DNA of 64,000 nt from Planctomycetota bacterium (GTDB lineage Bacteria > Planctomycetota > UBA8742 > UBA2392): NCBI GenBank assembly GCA_020638675.1, contig JACKID010000001.1:434001-498000 (forward strand). The letters are read 5' to 3'. This document shows, in pieces, positions 7,736-16,197 of the stretch (the first letter of the stretch is position 1; the number at the start of each line of letters is the position of its first letter). The notes beneath the pieces are model-generated. The model made no database searches. It worked only from the letters and a program-made list of their open reading frames with translations, and had not been told where the DNA came from. A program made the translations under genes and the position numbers.

Positions 7736-9343
7736 ATGAAAGCTCTCATCCACACCTCACTCTTGCTGATGACACTGCTGGCCACCCCGCTTGTTGCGGC
7801 ACCCCAGTGGGAAATTGCCCCGGGACCCGGTGCGATCTCGGAACACACGATGGTCCGCGATAGTGCCAACGATCGAATGATCGTGTTCGGCGGGCTCGTC
7901 AACGGTGTCTTGTCGAACCGGACCCTTGCCTATTATCCCGAAGTGGGCGTCTTTAGGGAGATCTTCGCCGACGGGATTGCGCCTTCGCCCCGCCGCGAGG
8001 CGCTTGCGGTGTACGACGCCAAGCGCGAACGCATGATCGTGTTCGGCGGCACTTCGGCCACCGGCTATACCAATGACGCCTTCGCGCTCTACCTGACGCC
8101 CGGCGCGGAAAGATGGAAACCGCTTGCTGCCGATGACGAGGTCCTGCCACAGGCTCGTACGCACGGCGTCATGGTCCTGGACGAAGCGAACGACCGTGTA
8201 ATCCTGCACGGCGGCTTCAGCAGCCCCTACGTCCTGACTGATGTCTGGGCGCTCAGACTCTCCGAAGGCATGGAGTCCTGGGGCGGCGCCCCGCTGGTGA
8301 CCACCGGCAGCTCCGGCGCTGTGGCGACCGGCGACGCGGCGATCTATGACCGGAAGAGGCAGCGCATGATCGTGTTCCGCGGCTATCACAGCGCTCTGGT
8401 GGAACTCAGCCTGGATCGCGCTCCGACATGGAAGACTCTCGCCATTGTCAATGGCCCGGTGAACTCTCGCCTTTACCCGGCGGCCGCGCTTGACTCACTT
8501 CGCCACCGCATGATCGTACAAGGTGGACTCGACGGGGCAGTGGCCCTGACCGAAACGCTCAGCATCGACCTCGATACACTGGTCTGCAAGCAGTTGGCCG
8601 CCGAGCCGTATTCCACCGGCCGATTCTGGCACGCCGCGGCATACGACGAAGTTCGGGACTACTTCATCATGGTTGGCGGCAAGGATGGACCGCGCGTTCA
8701 GAATGCCAGCGTGGGCCTTCTGCAGGGTGAGATCGACGCCCCTGAGCTGCTTGCTCCGGCAGACGGAGAGCAGGTGGAGGGTCCCCGGATGGAACTTGTC
8801 TGGGCCCCGGCCAAGGGTGCCAGCGACTACGTTGTGGAACTGATTCGTGCCGACGGCGGCGACACTCCGACGCGCTGCGAGATCATGATCAACGGTACGG
8901 TTGCAACCGTCATCTTCTATGATCAGGAGGAACTCGACCGGTTTGGCACTGTGACCTACGTCTGGCGCGTGATGGGGTACAGCAAGTTCGGCCAGGGGGA
9001 ATTCAGCCAGTACGGCCTGTTCGTGCACACGGCGCCGGCAATCGATGAAGTTGCACCTGAGGACAATGACCCAGCCGCACCTGGTGATGGCGCAGATCCT
9101 ACCCTCGAAGATTCGGGCGCGTCTGGTTCCGACGACATGGCCCTGGCAGACATCGACAACCGCAGCGTGCTTGACCTGAATCTGCAGCCGGCCGGACAGG
9201 GTGAGGTAGCAGGTCGCGAACGCACCGACAACGCGGCCGGGTGCGTCGGCGGAAATGCCGGCGAAGGCCTGAGTCTCGCGCTGCTGGCACTGGTGATCCT
9301 CGGCGTGGGTCTGCGCACGGTTCGCAAGGCGCGGAACGCGTAG
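7736..9343 (+). CDS. Secreted kelch-repeat protein with Cys-type C-terminal sorting tail
   Basis: A 535-residue exported protein. The start MKALIHTSLLLMTLLATPLVAA gives a clean signal peptide and is preceded by GGAGGA at 6 bases; an upstream in-frame start lacks this. Six kelch-like blades follow, each with the pattern YDxxRxRMIVFGG (for example DSANDRMIVFGG, YDAKRERMIVFGG, LDEANDRVILHGG), then a fibronectin-III-like domain starting APELLAPADGEQVEG. An acidic linker leads to a tail of AAGCVGGNAGEGL, a hydrophobic helix and RTVRKARNA, resembling MYXO-CTERM/Synerg-CTERM signals. It is probably a surface-displayed beta-propeller. Ligand and activity are unknown, and no galactose-oxidase copper ligands were recognised. 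Confidence 0.8.
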   Translation: MKALIHTSLLLMTLLATPLVAAPQWEIAPGPGAISEHTMVRDSANDRMIVFGGLVNGVLSNRTLAYYPEVGVFREIFADGIAPSPRREALAVYDAKRERMIVFGGTSATGYTNDAFALYLTPGAERWKPLAADDEVLPQARTHGVMVLDEANDRVILHGGFSSPYVLTDVWALRLSEGMESWGGAPLVTTGSSGAVATGDAAIYDRKRQRMIVFRGYHSALVELSLDRAPTWKTLAIVNGPVNSRLYPAAALDSLRHRMIVQGGLDGAVALTETLSIDLDTLVCKQLAAEPYSTGRFWHAAAYDEVRDYFIMVGGKDGPRVQNASVGLLQGEIDAPELLAPADGEQVEGPRMELVWAPAKGASDYVVELIRADGGDTPTRCEIMINGTVATVIFYDQEELDRFGTVTYVWRVMGYSKFGQGEFSQYGLFVHTAPAIDEVAPEDNDPAAPGDGADPTLEDSGASGSDDMALADIDNRSVLDLNLQPAGQGEVAGRERTDNAAGCVGGNAGEGLSLALLALVILGVGLRTVRKARNA

Positions 9344-9445
9344 TCACTGCACCGTCGGGCAGAAGCCGACGGAAGGAGAGTGGAATGGAGCATGACCCCT
9401 GGAATCGCCCGACTTCTCTCAAACAAAGCGCTGATCGGGCAAGCT

Positions 9446-9477
9446 GAAGAACCCGGACTCCTCCGTCCGGGTTCTTC
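9446..9477 (+). terminator. Terminator-like hairpin after the kelch gene
   Basis: GAAGAACCCGGAC, loop TCCTCC, GTCCGGGTTCTTC: a perfect 13-bp stem, with only a weak T-rich tail (TGATTTG). A second perfect hairpin, CCGTCGG gcagaag CCGACGG, lies at 9351-9371. Confidence 0.7.
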
Positions 9478-9540
9478 TGATTTGCAGGCCCAAGTTGTGC
9501 ACATCTTGGGTGATGTCGCGCCCGGCTGTAAAACGGCCGC

Positions 9541-10134
9541 ATGTACGAGTTCATACGAGGCAAGATTCATTCCATGCTGCCTGGCACAGTGGTGCTTGAG
9601 GCGGGCGGCGTCGGCTACCGCATCGCCGTGCCACTCTCTACGAGCGGCAAACTGAAGGGTGGCGAGACGCTGCTGCTGGTGCATCACACGATCAACGCCG
9701 AACAGGGTGAAGAGAGGTTGTTCGGTTTCCTCACGGAGCGCGAGCGCGACCTGTTCCGGGCGCTGATCACGGTCAAAGGCATCGGCCCGGCCACCGCGAT
9801 CACTGTGATGTGCGCGGCCGACCCGGACGACATCATCCGACTGGTCGCGGCGGCCGACGTGGCCGCGCTCAAGAAGTTCAAAGGCATCGGTCCCAAGACC
9901 GCCGAGCGCATGGTGACCGAGCTGCGCGACGATTTTTCCAAGTGGGAGCGCGGACGTCCCGTCCGCACCGGAGCGGGCGGGACGCCCGCGCTCCAGAACG
10001 ACGCAGTGCTAGCCCTGCTCGCACTGGGCTATCCGCAGGCCAAGAGTGAAGCGGCGGTTGCCAAGGCGTCTGAGAAACTTGGTACCACAGCCAGCACCGA
10101 GGATCTGGTTCGGCAAGCCCTGCAACTCGTGTAG
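9541..10134 (+). CDS. ruvA: Holliday junction branch-migration protein RuvA
   Basis: A 197-residue protein with the RuvA order: OB-fold domain I (MYEFIRGKI...GGVGYRIAVP), the double helix-hairpin-helix of domain II (VKGIGPATAITVM and FKGIGPKTAERMV), a linker, and the RuvB-binding domain III (ALLALGYPQAKSEAAV). RuvA binds four-way junctions and loads RuvB helicase during recombination repair. No ruvB or ruvC is adjacent. The linker between domains II and III is encoded by an inverted-repeat element (separate entry) that is read through in frame; this linker varies naturally in the family, so function is probably kept. No clear ribosome-binding site precedes the ATG. Confidence 0.95.
   Translation: MYEFIRGKIHSMLPGTVVLEAGGVGYRIAVPLSTSGKLKGGETLLLVHHTINAEQGEERLFGFLTERERDLFRALITVKGIGPATAITVMCAADPDDIIRLVAAADVAALKKFKGIGPKTAERMVTELRDDFSKWERGRPVRTGAGGTPALQNDAVLALLALGYPQAKSEAAVAKASEKLGTTASTEDLVRQALQLV
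9945..9994. repeat. Palindromic repeat pair translated inside ruvA
   Basis: Two 22-base arms lie in inverted orientation around a 6-base spacer and match except for a few G/A differences. Each arm is also internally palindromic (GCGGACGTCCCGTCCGC in the first). In the ruvA frame they encode RGRPVRTGAGGTPALQ. A further single copy lies at 57930-57951, outside any gene. Confidence 0.8.
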
Positions 10135-10142
10135 CTGCGATC

Positions 10143-10207
10143 CTCTCGCCAAGTGCGCCAGGTACGCCATGAGAATCAAATGGCGCACTTCGCGAACGTT
10201 GCGAGAG
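10143..10207 (+). terminator. Inverted repeat after ruvA, possible terminator
   Basis: AAGTGCGCCA (10151-10160) pairs perfectly with TGGCGCACTT (10181-10190). An outer CTCTCGC/GCGAGAG pair can extend the structure. There is no T tract, so Rho-independent function is doubtful; it could instead be another repeat element. Confidence 0.4.
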
Positions 10208-10272
10208 ACGCCAATTTCATCGAATCGGAACAGACACGTTGCGTCGGGTGTTTGAGCCCCTAGTCTGACCAC

Positions 10273-10300
10273 GAACTCAGAACTCAGAACCCGGAACTCA
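10273..10300 (+). repeat. Four tandem 7-base repeats before the aldo-keto reductase
   Basis: GAACTCA GAACTCA GAACCCG GAACTCA ends 4 bases before the ATG of the downstream gene, so any change in copy number would alter its leader. Confidence 0.7.
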
Positions 10301-10304
10301 AATC

Positions 10305-11288
10305 ATGTTCAACGCAGACATGCAGTACCGCTACATGGGCAAGTCGGGCCTGCGCCTTTCGGCGCTCAGCCTTGGCGGCTGGACCACCTACGGCGCTAGC
10401 GTCAAAGACGAAGACACCACCGACAGCATCATCAAGCATGCCTTCAACTCAGGCATCAATTTCTTCGACATAAGCGACATCTACGAAAAAGGCGAGGCCG
10501 AGAAGGCCATGGGCAAGGTCTTCAAGGACCTGCCGCGCCATGAGCTGGTGATCAGCACCAAGGTCTTCTGGCCGATGACCGAAGACGTCAACGACACCGG
10601 CCTCAGCCGCAAACACATCCTGGAGAGCATCGACAAGTCGCTGAAGCGGATCGGCACAGACTACGTCGACATGTACTTCTGCCACCGGCCTGACCCGAAC
10701 ACGCCGGCCGAGGAAACCGCCTGCGCCATGAGCGACCTCGTCAAGCAGGGCAAGGTGCTGTACTGGGGCACCAGCGAACACAGCGCCGCGCAGTTGCACG
10801 CCGCCACCACCGGCGCGAAGGAGTGGTACGCCTACCCGCCGCGTGTCGAACAGCCGCAGCTAAGCCTCGTCGCGCGTCACCGCTACCACACGGAGATCCA
10901 GCCAACAGTGGAAGAACTCGGCATGGGCGTTGTGACCTGGAGCCCGCTGGCCAGCGGGCTGCTGTCGGGCAAGTATGACGACGGATTGCCGGAAGGCTCG
11001 CGCCTGAAACGCAGCGAAAACCTGCGCAACTCGTACCTGACCGACGACAACAAGGAACGCGTCAAGAAGTTCAAAGCCGTCGCGGACGACCTCGGCGTCA
11101 CGCGCCCGCAGCTCGCGATCGCCTGGTGCCTCGCGCAGAAGAGCGTCACCAGCGTGATCACCGGCGCGACCAAGCTGGAACAGCTCAAGGCCAACCTCGG
11201 CGCGTTGAAGATCGAGATCACGGACGAAGTCAGCAAACGCATTGACGAAGTCTTCCCGCCGGACATGGGAAAGAAGCCCGGTGCGTAA
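10305..11288 (+). CDS. Aldo/keto reductase, Kv-beta-like
   Basis: A 327-residue TIM-barrel NADPH-dependent oxidoreductase. The catalytic tetrad of the superfamily is visible: D55 and Y60 in FFDISDIYEKGEAE, K86 in VISTKVFWP and H127 in YFCHRPD. The C-terminal VITGATKLEQLKANL cofactor segment matches the voltage-gated potassium-channel beta-subunit/YghZ branch. It probably reduces aldehydes or ketones in the cytoplasm; the substrate cannot be read from sequence. A second in-frame ATG (MQYRYMGKSG) 15 bases later is also possible, and neither has an obvious ribosome site. It stands alone between ruvA and the convergent ETF oxidoreductase. Confidence 0.9.
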   Translation: MFNADMQYRYMGKSGLRLSALSLGGWTTYGASVKDEDTTDSIIKHAFNSGINFFDISDIYEKGEAEKAMGKVFKDLPRHELVISTKVFWPMTEDVNDTGLSRKHILESIDKSLKRIGTDYVDMYFCHRPDPNTPAEETACAMSDLVKQGKVLYWGTSEHSAAQLHAATTGAKEWYAYPPRVEQPQLSLVARHRYHTEIQPTVEELGMGVVTWSPLASGLLSGKYDDGLPEGSRLKRSENLRNSYLTDDNKERVKKFKAVADDLGVTRPQLAIAWCLAQKSVTSVITGATKLEQLKANLGALKIEITDEVSKRIDEVFPPDMGKKPGA

Positions 11289-11407
11289 GCGCCGGGCATA
11301 ACGCCCAGAACGGAACGGCCACGGCAACCCGCAGATCAACGCCGTTGAAGCACGCGCGCCGCCGCTCGCGAGTGCGGCCCTGCAATGCCCCCAGCTGACG
11401 CCGGGGG

Positions 11408-13162
11408 CTACATATCCGTGTAAACAGGCCCGCCGCCGCCTTCGGGGACTACCCAGTTGATGATCTGGTATGGGTCCTTGATGTCGCACGTCTTGCAGTG
11501 CACGCAGTTGCTAGCGTTGATCTTCAGCACCAGTCCTTGCGCGTTCGGCGTTCCTTCGCCGTCGCGGTTGAGCTGCGGGCTCATGCCCTTGGCCTCATCC
11601 ACCGGCATCATTTCGTAGACCTTCGCCGGGCAGAAGTGCTGGCAGGGGTTGCCGTACTCGATCGTGCACTGAGTGACGCAGATGTCCGGCTTCGTCACCT
11701 GCAAGTGGCACGGCTGGTTTTCCTCGTGCGTGCTGCCCGAGTAGTAGACGTCCTTCAGCTTGTCGAAGGTCAGCTGGTCGTCGTATTGAGACGCAGGCTG
11801 TGCGGGCGTCGTGCCCGGGTGCTCCACCTGCAGCAGCTCATGGTCTGGCTCGCTGCGCAGGCGCCCGAAGAAGCCGCGCCCGCCGGTGACGATGCCCATG
11901 GCCGTGTTCGCTATCCCGAAGATTTCGCTCAGCTGGAAGCCCTGGCGGAAGTTGCGCACGCTCCAGAGCTCGGCCTTGGCCCAGCTTGTCTCGAAGGCGT
12001 TCTGGTATTTGTGCAGGCGCTCGGCGCTGAAGTCGCCGTCCTTCAGGCACTCGAAAATCGTCTCGGCCGCGAGCATGCCTGACTTCATGGCAAGGTGGAT
12101 GCCCTTGAGGCGCATTGAATTGAGGAAGCCGGCCGTGTCGCCGACCAGCATCACACCATCGGCGGTCAGCTTCGGCATCGCGAAGTAGCCGCCGTCGGGG
12201 ATGGTCTTGGCGCCGTAGTGCAGCACTTCGCCGTCTTCAAGGATGCTGCGCAGGAAGTCGTGCGTCTTCCAGGTCTGGAACAGCTTGTGCGGGTCGAGCG
12301 TCGGGTCCTTGTAGTCGAGCCCGACCACCAGCCCGATCGACACCATGTCGTTGTCCATGCCATAGATCCAGCCGCCGCCGAACACGCCGTTGGGCAGCGG
12401 GTAGTTCATGGTGTGGTAGACGTCGCCCTTCTTCAGGACCTGCTTTCCCTTTTCGCCCAGCTTCCAGACCTCTTTGACGCCGATCTGGTACATCTGGTGG
12501 TTGCTGTCTTTGTCGAGCTTCAGCTTCGGGATCAGATGTTTCGCAAGGCTGCCGCGCGTGCCCTCACCCAGCACCGTGACTTTGGCGACGAGATCGCCGC
12601 CGGGCATGAACTCGCCGTCTTTGGGCTCGCCCCACTTGTCGACGCCCATATCGCGAACGCGCACGCCCTTCACGCGGGGCGCCTGCCCGGAGCCCGTCGA
12701 TGGGTCATACAGCATCTCTGCGCCGGGAAAGCCGGGGAACACGTTCACGCCTGCGGCTTCGGCCTTCTCGGCGAGCCACTTCACGACCTTGTTCAGGCTG
12801 ACAATGAACTTGCCGTGGTTGCGCATCACCGGCGGGACGAACATCGGGCCGCTGCGCTTGTGCGCGTTCTTGAGCTGGATCATCGCGTCGTTGACGACGG
12901 GCGACTCGACCGGAAAGCCTTCGTCCTGCCAGTTCGGGAACAGCTCGGCGATGCCCTTGGGGTCCATCACCGCGCCGGAGAGCTGGTGGTGCCCGATCTC
13001 GGGTGCTTTCTCGATGATGCTGATTTCCGGCTCGAGCTTGTTGTCGCTCGTCTCGTTGTGCTTGGCGCAGAGCTGTTTCAGCTTGATGGCGCAGGCCAGG
13101 TTGGCGGGCCCGGCGCCGACGAGCAGTACATCCTGCTCCATGACTTCGCGTTCGATGTCCAT
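11408..13162 (-). CDS. Electron transfer flavoprotein-ubiquinone oxidoreductase
   Basis: A 584-residue membrane-associated flavoprotein that passes electrons from reduced ETF to the quinone pool. It shows the N-terminal FAD loop DVLLVGAGPANLACAIKL, the second FAD motif DGVMLVGDTAGFLNS, and the C-terminal 4Fe-4S module with cysteines in NCVHCKTCDIKDPYQIINW. The close NWVVPEGGGGP is diagnostic. Near residue 155 a PSTGSGQA peptide interrupts the expected LYD-xx-RVKGV stretch and resembles a translated repeat (separate entry). No etfAB genes are adjacent. It points to fatty-acid or amino-acid oxidation feeding respiration. Confidence 0.95.
   Translation of the reverse strand: MDIEREVMEQDVLLVGAGPANLACAIKLKQLCAKHNETSDNKLEPEISIIEKAPEIGHHQLSGAVMDPKGIAELFPNWQDEGFPVESPVVNDAMIQLKNAHKRSGPMFVPPVMRNHGKFIVSLNKVVKWLAEKAEAAGVNVFPGFPGAEMLYDPSTGSGQAPRVKGVRVRDMGVDKWGEPKDGEFMPGGDLVAKVTVLGEGTRGSLAKHLIPKLKLDKDSNHQMYQIGVKEVWKLGEKGKQVLKKGDVYHTMNYPLPNGVFGGGWIYGMDNDMVSIGLVVGLDYKDPTLDPHKLFQTWKTHDFLRSILEDGEVLHYGAKTIPDGGYFAMPKLTADGVMLVGDTAGFLNSMRLKGIHLAMKSGMLAAETIFECLKDGDFSAERLHKYQNAFETSWAKAELWSVRNFRQGFQLSEIFGIANTAMGIVTGGRGFFGRLRSEPDHELLQVEHPGTTPAQPASQYDDQLTFDKLKDVYYSGSTHEENQPCHLQVTKPDICVTQCTIEYGNPCQHFCPAKVYEMMPVDEAKGMSPQLNRDGEGTPNAQGLVLKINASNCVHCKTCDIKDPYQIINWVVPEGGGGPVYTDM
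12682..12703. repeat. Possible translated repeat in the ETF oxidoreductase gene
   Basis: The segment encodes PSTGSGQA, which breaks an otherwise well-conserved loop. The DNA resembles the CTTCGACAGGCTCAGG-type repeats seen in many bacterial genomes. There is only one copy in this window, so the identification is tentative. Confidence 0.35.
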
Positions 13163-13224
13163 TTGAATCCCGGTTCAAATTTCCTCTAGCCAACTTACCG
13201 AATGCACGCGCCAGCGCCAGCCTG

Positions 13225-13422
13225 CTATTCGCCGCCAATCATGAAGTAGATGGCGTACACCAGGGCGACCACGCCCAGCGCCACCTGCAGCCCCACCTGG
13301 ATGCCGAGCACCCACACCGGCGGGCGGCGCTTGACCGACTTCCACGTACGAACGCTGCGATACGCGCCCATGAATCCCATGAACGCAACACCAAGGATCG
13401 CACCCACGATCAGTCCGTGCAT
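13225..13422 (-). CDS. Small membrane protein, unknown function
   Basis: Sixty-five residues starting MHGLIVGAILGVAFMGF, with two hydrophobic segments separated by a basic loop (YRSVRTWKSVKRRPPVW) and a short tail ending in FMIGGE. A longer form starting 66 bases upstream is unlikely because its first codons would lie in the terminator hairpin of the upstream gene. It lies 62 bases before the ETF oxidoreductase on the same strand and may be its operon partner, perhaps as a membrane protein near the quinone pool; that role is inference. No family was recognised. Confidence 0.6.
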   Translation of the reverse strand: MHGLIVGAILGVAFMGFMGAYRSVRTWKSVKRRPPVWVLGIQVGLQVALGVVALVYAIYFMIGGE

Positions 13423-13473
13423 CGGGCCATTATCGGCTGGCCGTGCGAAAAGCGACAGCAAGTTAAAGAACAA

Positions 13474-13497
13474 GGGGGCGCGCTGCACCGCGCCCCC
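13474..13497 (-). terminator. Rho-independent terminator of the 880-residue surface protein gene
   Basis: Read on the minus strand: GGGGGCGCG, loop of 6, CGCGCCCCC, then TTGTTCTTT. The 9-bp GC stem with a T-rich tail lies 20 bases after the stop codon of the upstream minus-strand gene. Confidence 0.85.
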
Positions 13498-13516
13498 TTT
13501 CCTGCGTCACCTGGAG

Positions 13517-16159
13517 TTACGACCTGGCGCGACGCAGGCGTGTGACGGCCGCCGCTGCCGCTAGCACGGCGAGCCACGCCAGCCAGTTCTTTCCGTTCTG
13601 GCCGGTGGTGCAGCCACCGTCAGATCCGCCGCCGCCACCACTGGAGACGGGCTTGCGAGTGTTGTTCAGTGTTACCAAGGCGGGCGCCGGCGTACCGGCC
13701 GGAAGCCACGCCGTGTCCGTACCGGCACTGAATCCGGCGAAGTGCATGTCGAAGGGGCCCACAATATCCACGCCCGGCGCCGCGATGTGGCGTGCGACGA
13801 TGAGGAAGTCGCGGGTTACGCCGGCCGGTACGAACGGCGTGCTGCCAAGCTGGAACTGGACGGCGCCGCCCATCGAGTAGAAGCCGTAGCATTCAACGTC
13901 GGTCGCATCCAGTACGCCCAGCGGTCCGGTGCCCTCAAGCCAGAGTTGAAAATAGATGCGGCAATTTGCGCCGCGTCCGCACGGGTTGTCACCCAGCGTG
14001 AAATGCAGTGTCGGTGCTGCGCCGCCCGTGCCGCGCGCCTGGCAGCGTGCCTGGCCAAGAATCACGAGCTTGTTGGTGTAGATGTTGGCGCTGGTGGTCA
14101 GCAATGCCGCGGACAAGTTCACGCCGTTTGCGCTGCCGGCGCGCTGGTCCAGGTAGGTGCCGGTGGATGAGCCAGTCTGGTTCGCGAAGTTGGACGTGAT
14201 GGACATCCCGCCAACGTCAAAACGCATGTCGCTGCTGGCATTGGAGGCGATGTCGACGACCAGCACGAATCGCTTCGCCACGCTCGTGACGGTGAGCGGG
14301 GTGGTGAGGCTCATGCTGATTGTGGCTGCGCCAAGCGTGACCGTGGCCGGGATCAGCGTGTCGCCCGTGTCGTAACGCCCGGGGCTTGTGCCTGTGTCCT
14401 GGTAGAGTCGGGCGTCCGTGACCTGCGAGTTGCTGCTCTGGACTTCGGAGAAGTCGATCTGGGTGACTGCGCCGCTGCCCGAGCCGGCAATGAGCTCGAA
14501 GACATTGGCATGGACGCCGATTTCGGAAACCGCCGCCGTCACGCTGTTCAGAGCGTAGTCCGGCACGTCACGCACGATCAGCGTTGAGCTGGGGCCGGCC
14601 ACCTGCACAAGCTCGCCCATGGCGGAGCCGGTGGGGAACGGCGTGCCCGACGACGGGAGGTTGTACGTCAGTTTCAAGGTTCCCGAGGCCGCAAGCGCTG
14701 CGCTGATGTCCGCGGTTACGATGTACGCGGTGCCGGACATTGATGTGGTCTCGGACAAGCCGGTGAACAGGTTTGTGGTCGAGACCGAGGCGACCGTGCC
14801 GATCAGCGTGTCCGACGCATCCCATTCGCCTTGCGTGCCGGCATCACGCCAGAGTTGAAGCTGGTCAATGTCGGCCACCGTTACGCCGGTGAGTGTCAAG
14901 CCAAAGCTCATCTGCGTCAGGCTGAACGCAGGTGAGTCCGCGTCCTGCTGGATCGAGAAGGTCATCAATCGCTGGTGCGCCGAACCGACCGTGGCCGCCG
15001 GGCGGACCGAATTCGGAGTCGAGCCCGCGAACCAGGCCATGCCCTGCGGCGCGAGCGCGATTCGATTGGAAGTCGCGCTGCCGGTCATCGAGGCAGGCAT
15101 CCCGCTTCCGCAGTAGAAGCCCGCCTGCGAGACCACCGCCAGCGTGGCATAGCTCGCGACCAGCAGGTAGTTCGCGGACGCGACACTGGTCAGGTCCTCC
15201 GTGAGTCCTGTGACGCTGGTGCCGCTGCCCGTCGTGGTCAAGGTGCCGATGGCGGTTTCGCCGTCGTAGCTGCCGATGGCGCCCGTGTCCTTGACCAGTT
15301 TGAGCGTGACCGGATTACCGTCACCGGCGAAGTCCGCGTGGTTGAAGTCCAGCTCTGTCACCATTGCGCCGGTGCCCGAGCGGACCAGCTTGAACGAAAG
15401 TACCGGCAGGTCCGTAGCCGGCGCCGGCACATAGCGGCGCAGCGGCATCGGGTTCTGGTTGATCGTCACCGTGTTGGCGGGCGAGGCTGTAAGCGCCAGC
15501 GTCACGAGAGTATTCGCGGCCGGACGCATGGTCTGCTGCGACGTTGTGTTGCCGAAGCCGAACACGGATGCCGAGCCGTCATAATTGACCATGCCGGAGG
15601 CGAACGGGATGGTGTGTGAATAGCTGGGAATGACGTTCTCGGGCCCGTAGTGCATTTCAACATTGCCGTTGGACAGCAGGTGCACCTGGAAGTTGAGGTA
15701 GCTGCAGCGCATGCCACTGAAGAAGGAGACATCCGTCCACTGCAGCACAACGCGCCCGCTTTCGCTGTACGCGCCGAGCGTGCTGTAGATGCCCTCCGTG
15801 CGCGCATAGAGGTCGCCGCCGATGGCGAAAATCGTATCGGTGTGGCTGTTGCCGACCGCGGGCGTCAGGTTCGGCGGTGCCGAGAATGTCGTTGCGTTGT
15901 CGGCGTTGAAGCAGACGCGACCGTTTGAGCAGATCCAGCAACTCCGGTACACACGGTCGAAGTATTGGAAGTCGAACGGCAACTGCACCAGCAACGCGTT
16001 GTCGTCAATGCTGCCGACGTAGAACTCCTGGCCGGCGATCGAGGTGCCGGTCCGCTGGACGTAGGTGGCGCTGGTTTCGGTGCGCGTGTATTGCGCGGAC
16101 AACGCGCCCGCGAACGACAACACAAGAATCGGTACTGCGAGTCTGGCTGCGAGGTTCAT
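13517..16159 (-). CDS. Large secreted surface protein with Cys-type C-terminal sorting tail
   Basis: An 880-residue exported protein with signal peptide MNLAARLAVPILVLSFAGALSAQ. Residues about 25-220 form a beta-rich domain with LPFDFQYFDRVYRSCWICSNGRVCF, reminiscent of nidogen-like and choice-of-anchor domains. Three or more repeats of about 130 residues follow, each with a KDTGAIGSYDGETAIGTL-like core (also RDAGTQGEWDASDTLIGTV and QDTGTSPGRYDTGDTLIP); the acidic loops could bind calcium. The C terminus is a Gly-rich linker, GGCTTGQNGKNW, a hydrophobic helix and RLRRARS, a Synerg-CTERM/MYXO-CTERM-like signal also seen on the kelch protein. It is transcribed divergently from an HTH regulator across repeated operator-like sites. 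Function unknown; probably cell-surface. Confidence 0.75.
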   Translation of the reverse strand: MNLAARLAVPILVLSFAGALSAQYTRTETSATYVQRTGTSIAGQEFYVGSIDDNALLVQLPFDFQYFDRVYRSCWICSNGRVCFNADNATTFSAPPNLTPAVGNSHTDTIFAIGGDLYARTEGIYSTLGAYSESGRVVLQWTDVSFFSGMRCSYLNFQVHLLSNGNVEMHYGPENVIPSYSHTIPFASGMVNYDGSASVFGFGNTTSQQTMRPAANTLVTLALTASPANTVTINQNPMPLRRYVPAPATDLPVLSFKLVRSGTGAMVTELDFNHADFAGDGNPVTLKLVKDTGAIGSYDGETAIGTLTTTGSGTSVTGLTEDLTSVASANYLLVASYATLAVVSQAGFYCGSGMPASMTGSATSNRIALAPQGMAWFAGSTPNSVRPAATVGSAHQRLMTFSIQQDADSPAFSLTQMSFGLTLTGVTVADIDQLQLWRDAGTQGEWDASDTLIGTVASVSTTNLFTGLSETTSMSGTAYIVTADISAALAASGTLKLTYNLPSSGTPFPTGSAMGELVQVAGPSSTLIVRDVPDYALNSVTAAVSEIGVHANVFELIAGSGSGAVTQIDFSEVQSSNSQVTDARLYQDTGTSPGRYDTGDTLIPATVTLGAATISMSLTTPLTVTSVAKRFVLVVDIASNASSDMRFDVGGMSITSNFANQTGSSTGTYLDQRAGSANGVNLSAALLTTSANIYTNKLVILGQARCQARGTGGAAPTLHFTLGDNPCGRGANCRIYFQLWLEGTGPLGVLDATDVECYGFYSMGGAVQFQLGSTPFVPAGVTRDFLIVARHIAAPGVDIVGPFDMHFAGFSAGTDTAWLPAGTPAPALVTLNNTRKPVSSGGGGGSDGGCTTGQNGKNWLAWLAVLAAAAAVTRLRRARS

Positions 16160-16197
16160 GGTTTCTCTCCGTGCAGGTAAGAGCGACGCGGAACCAT

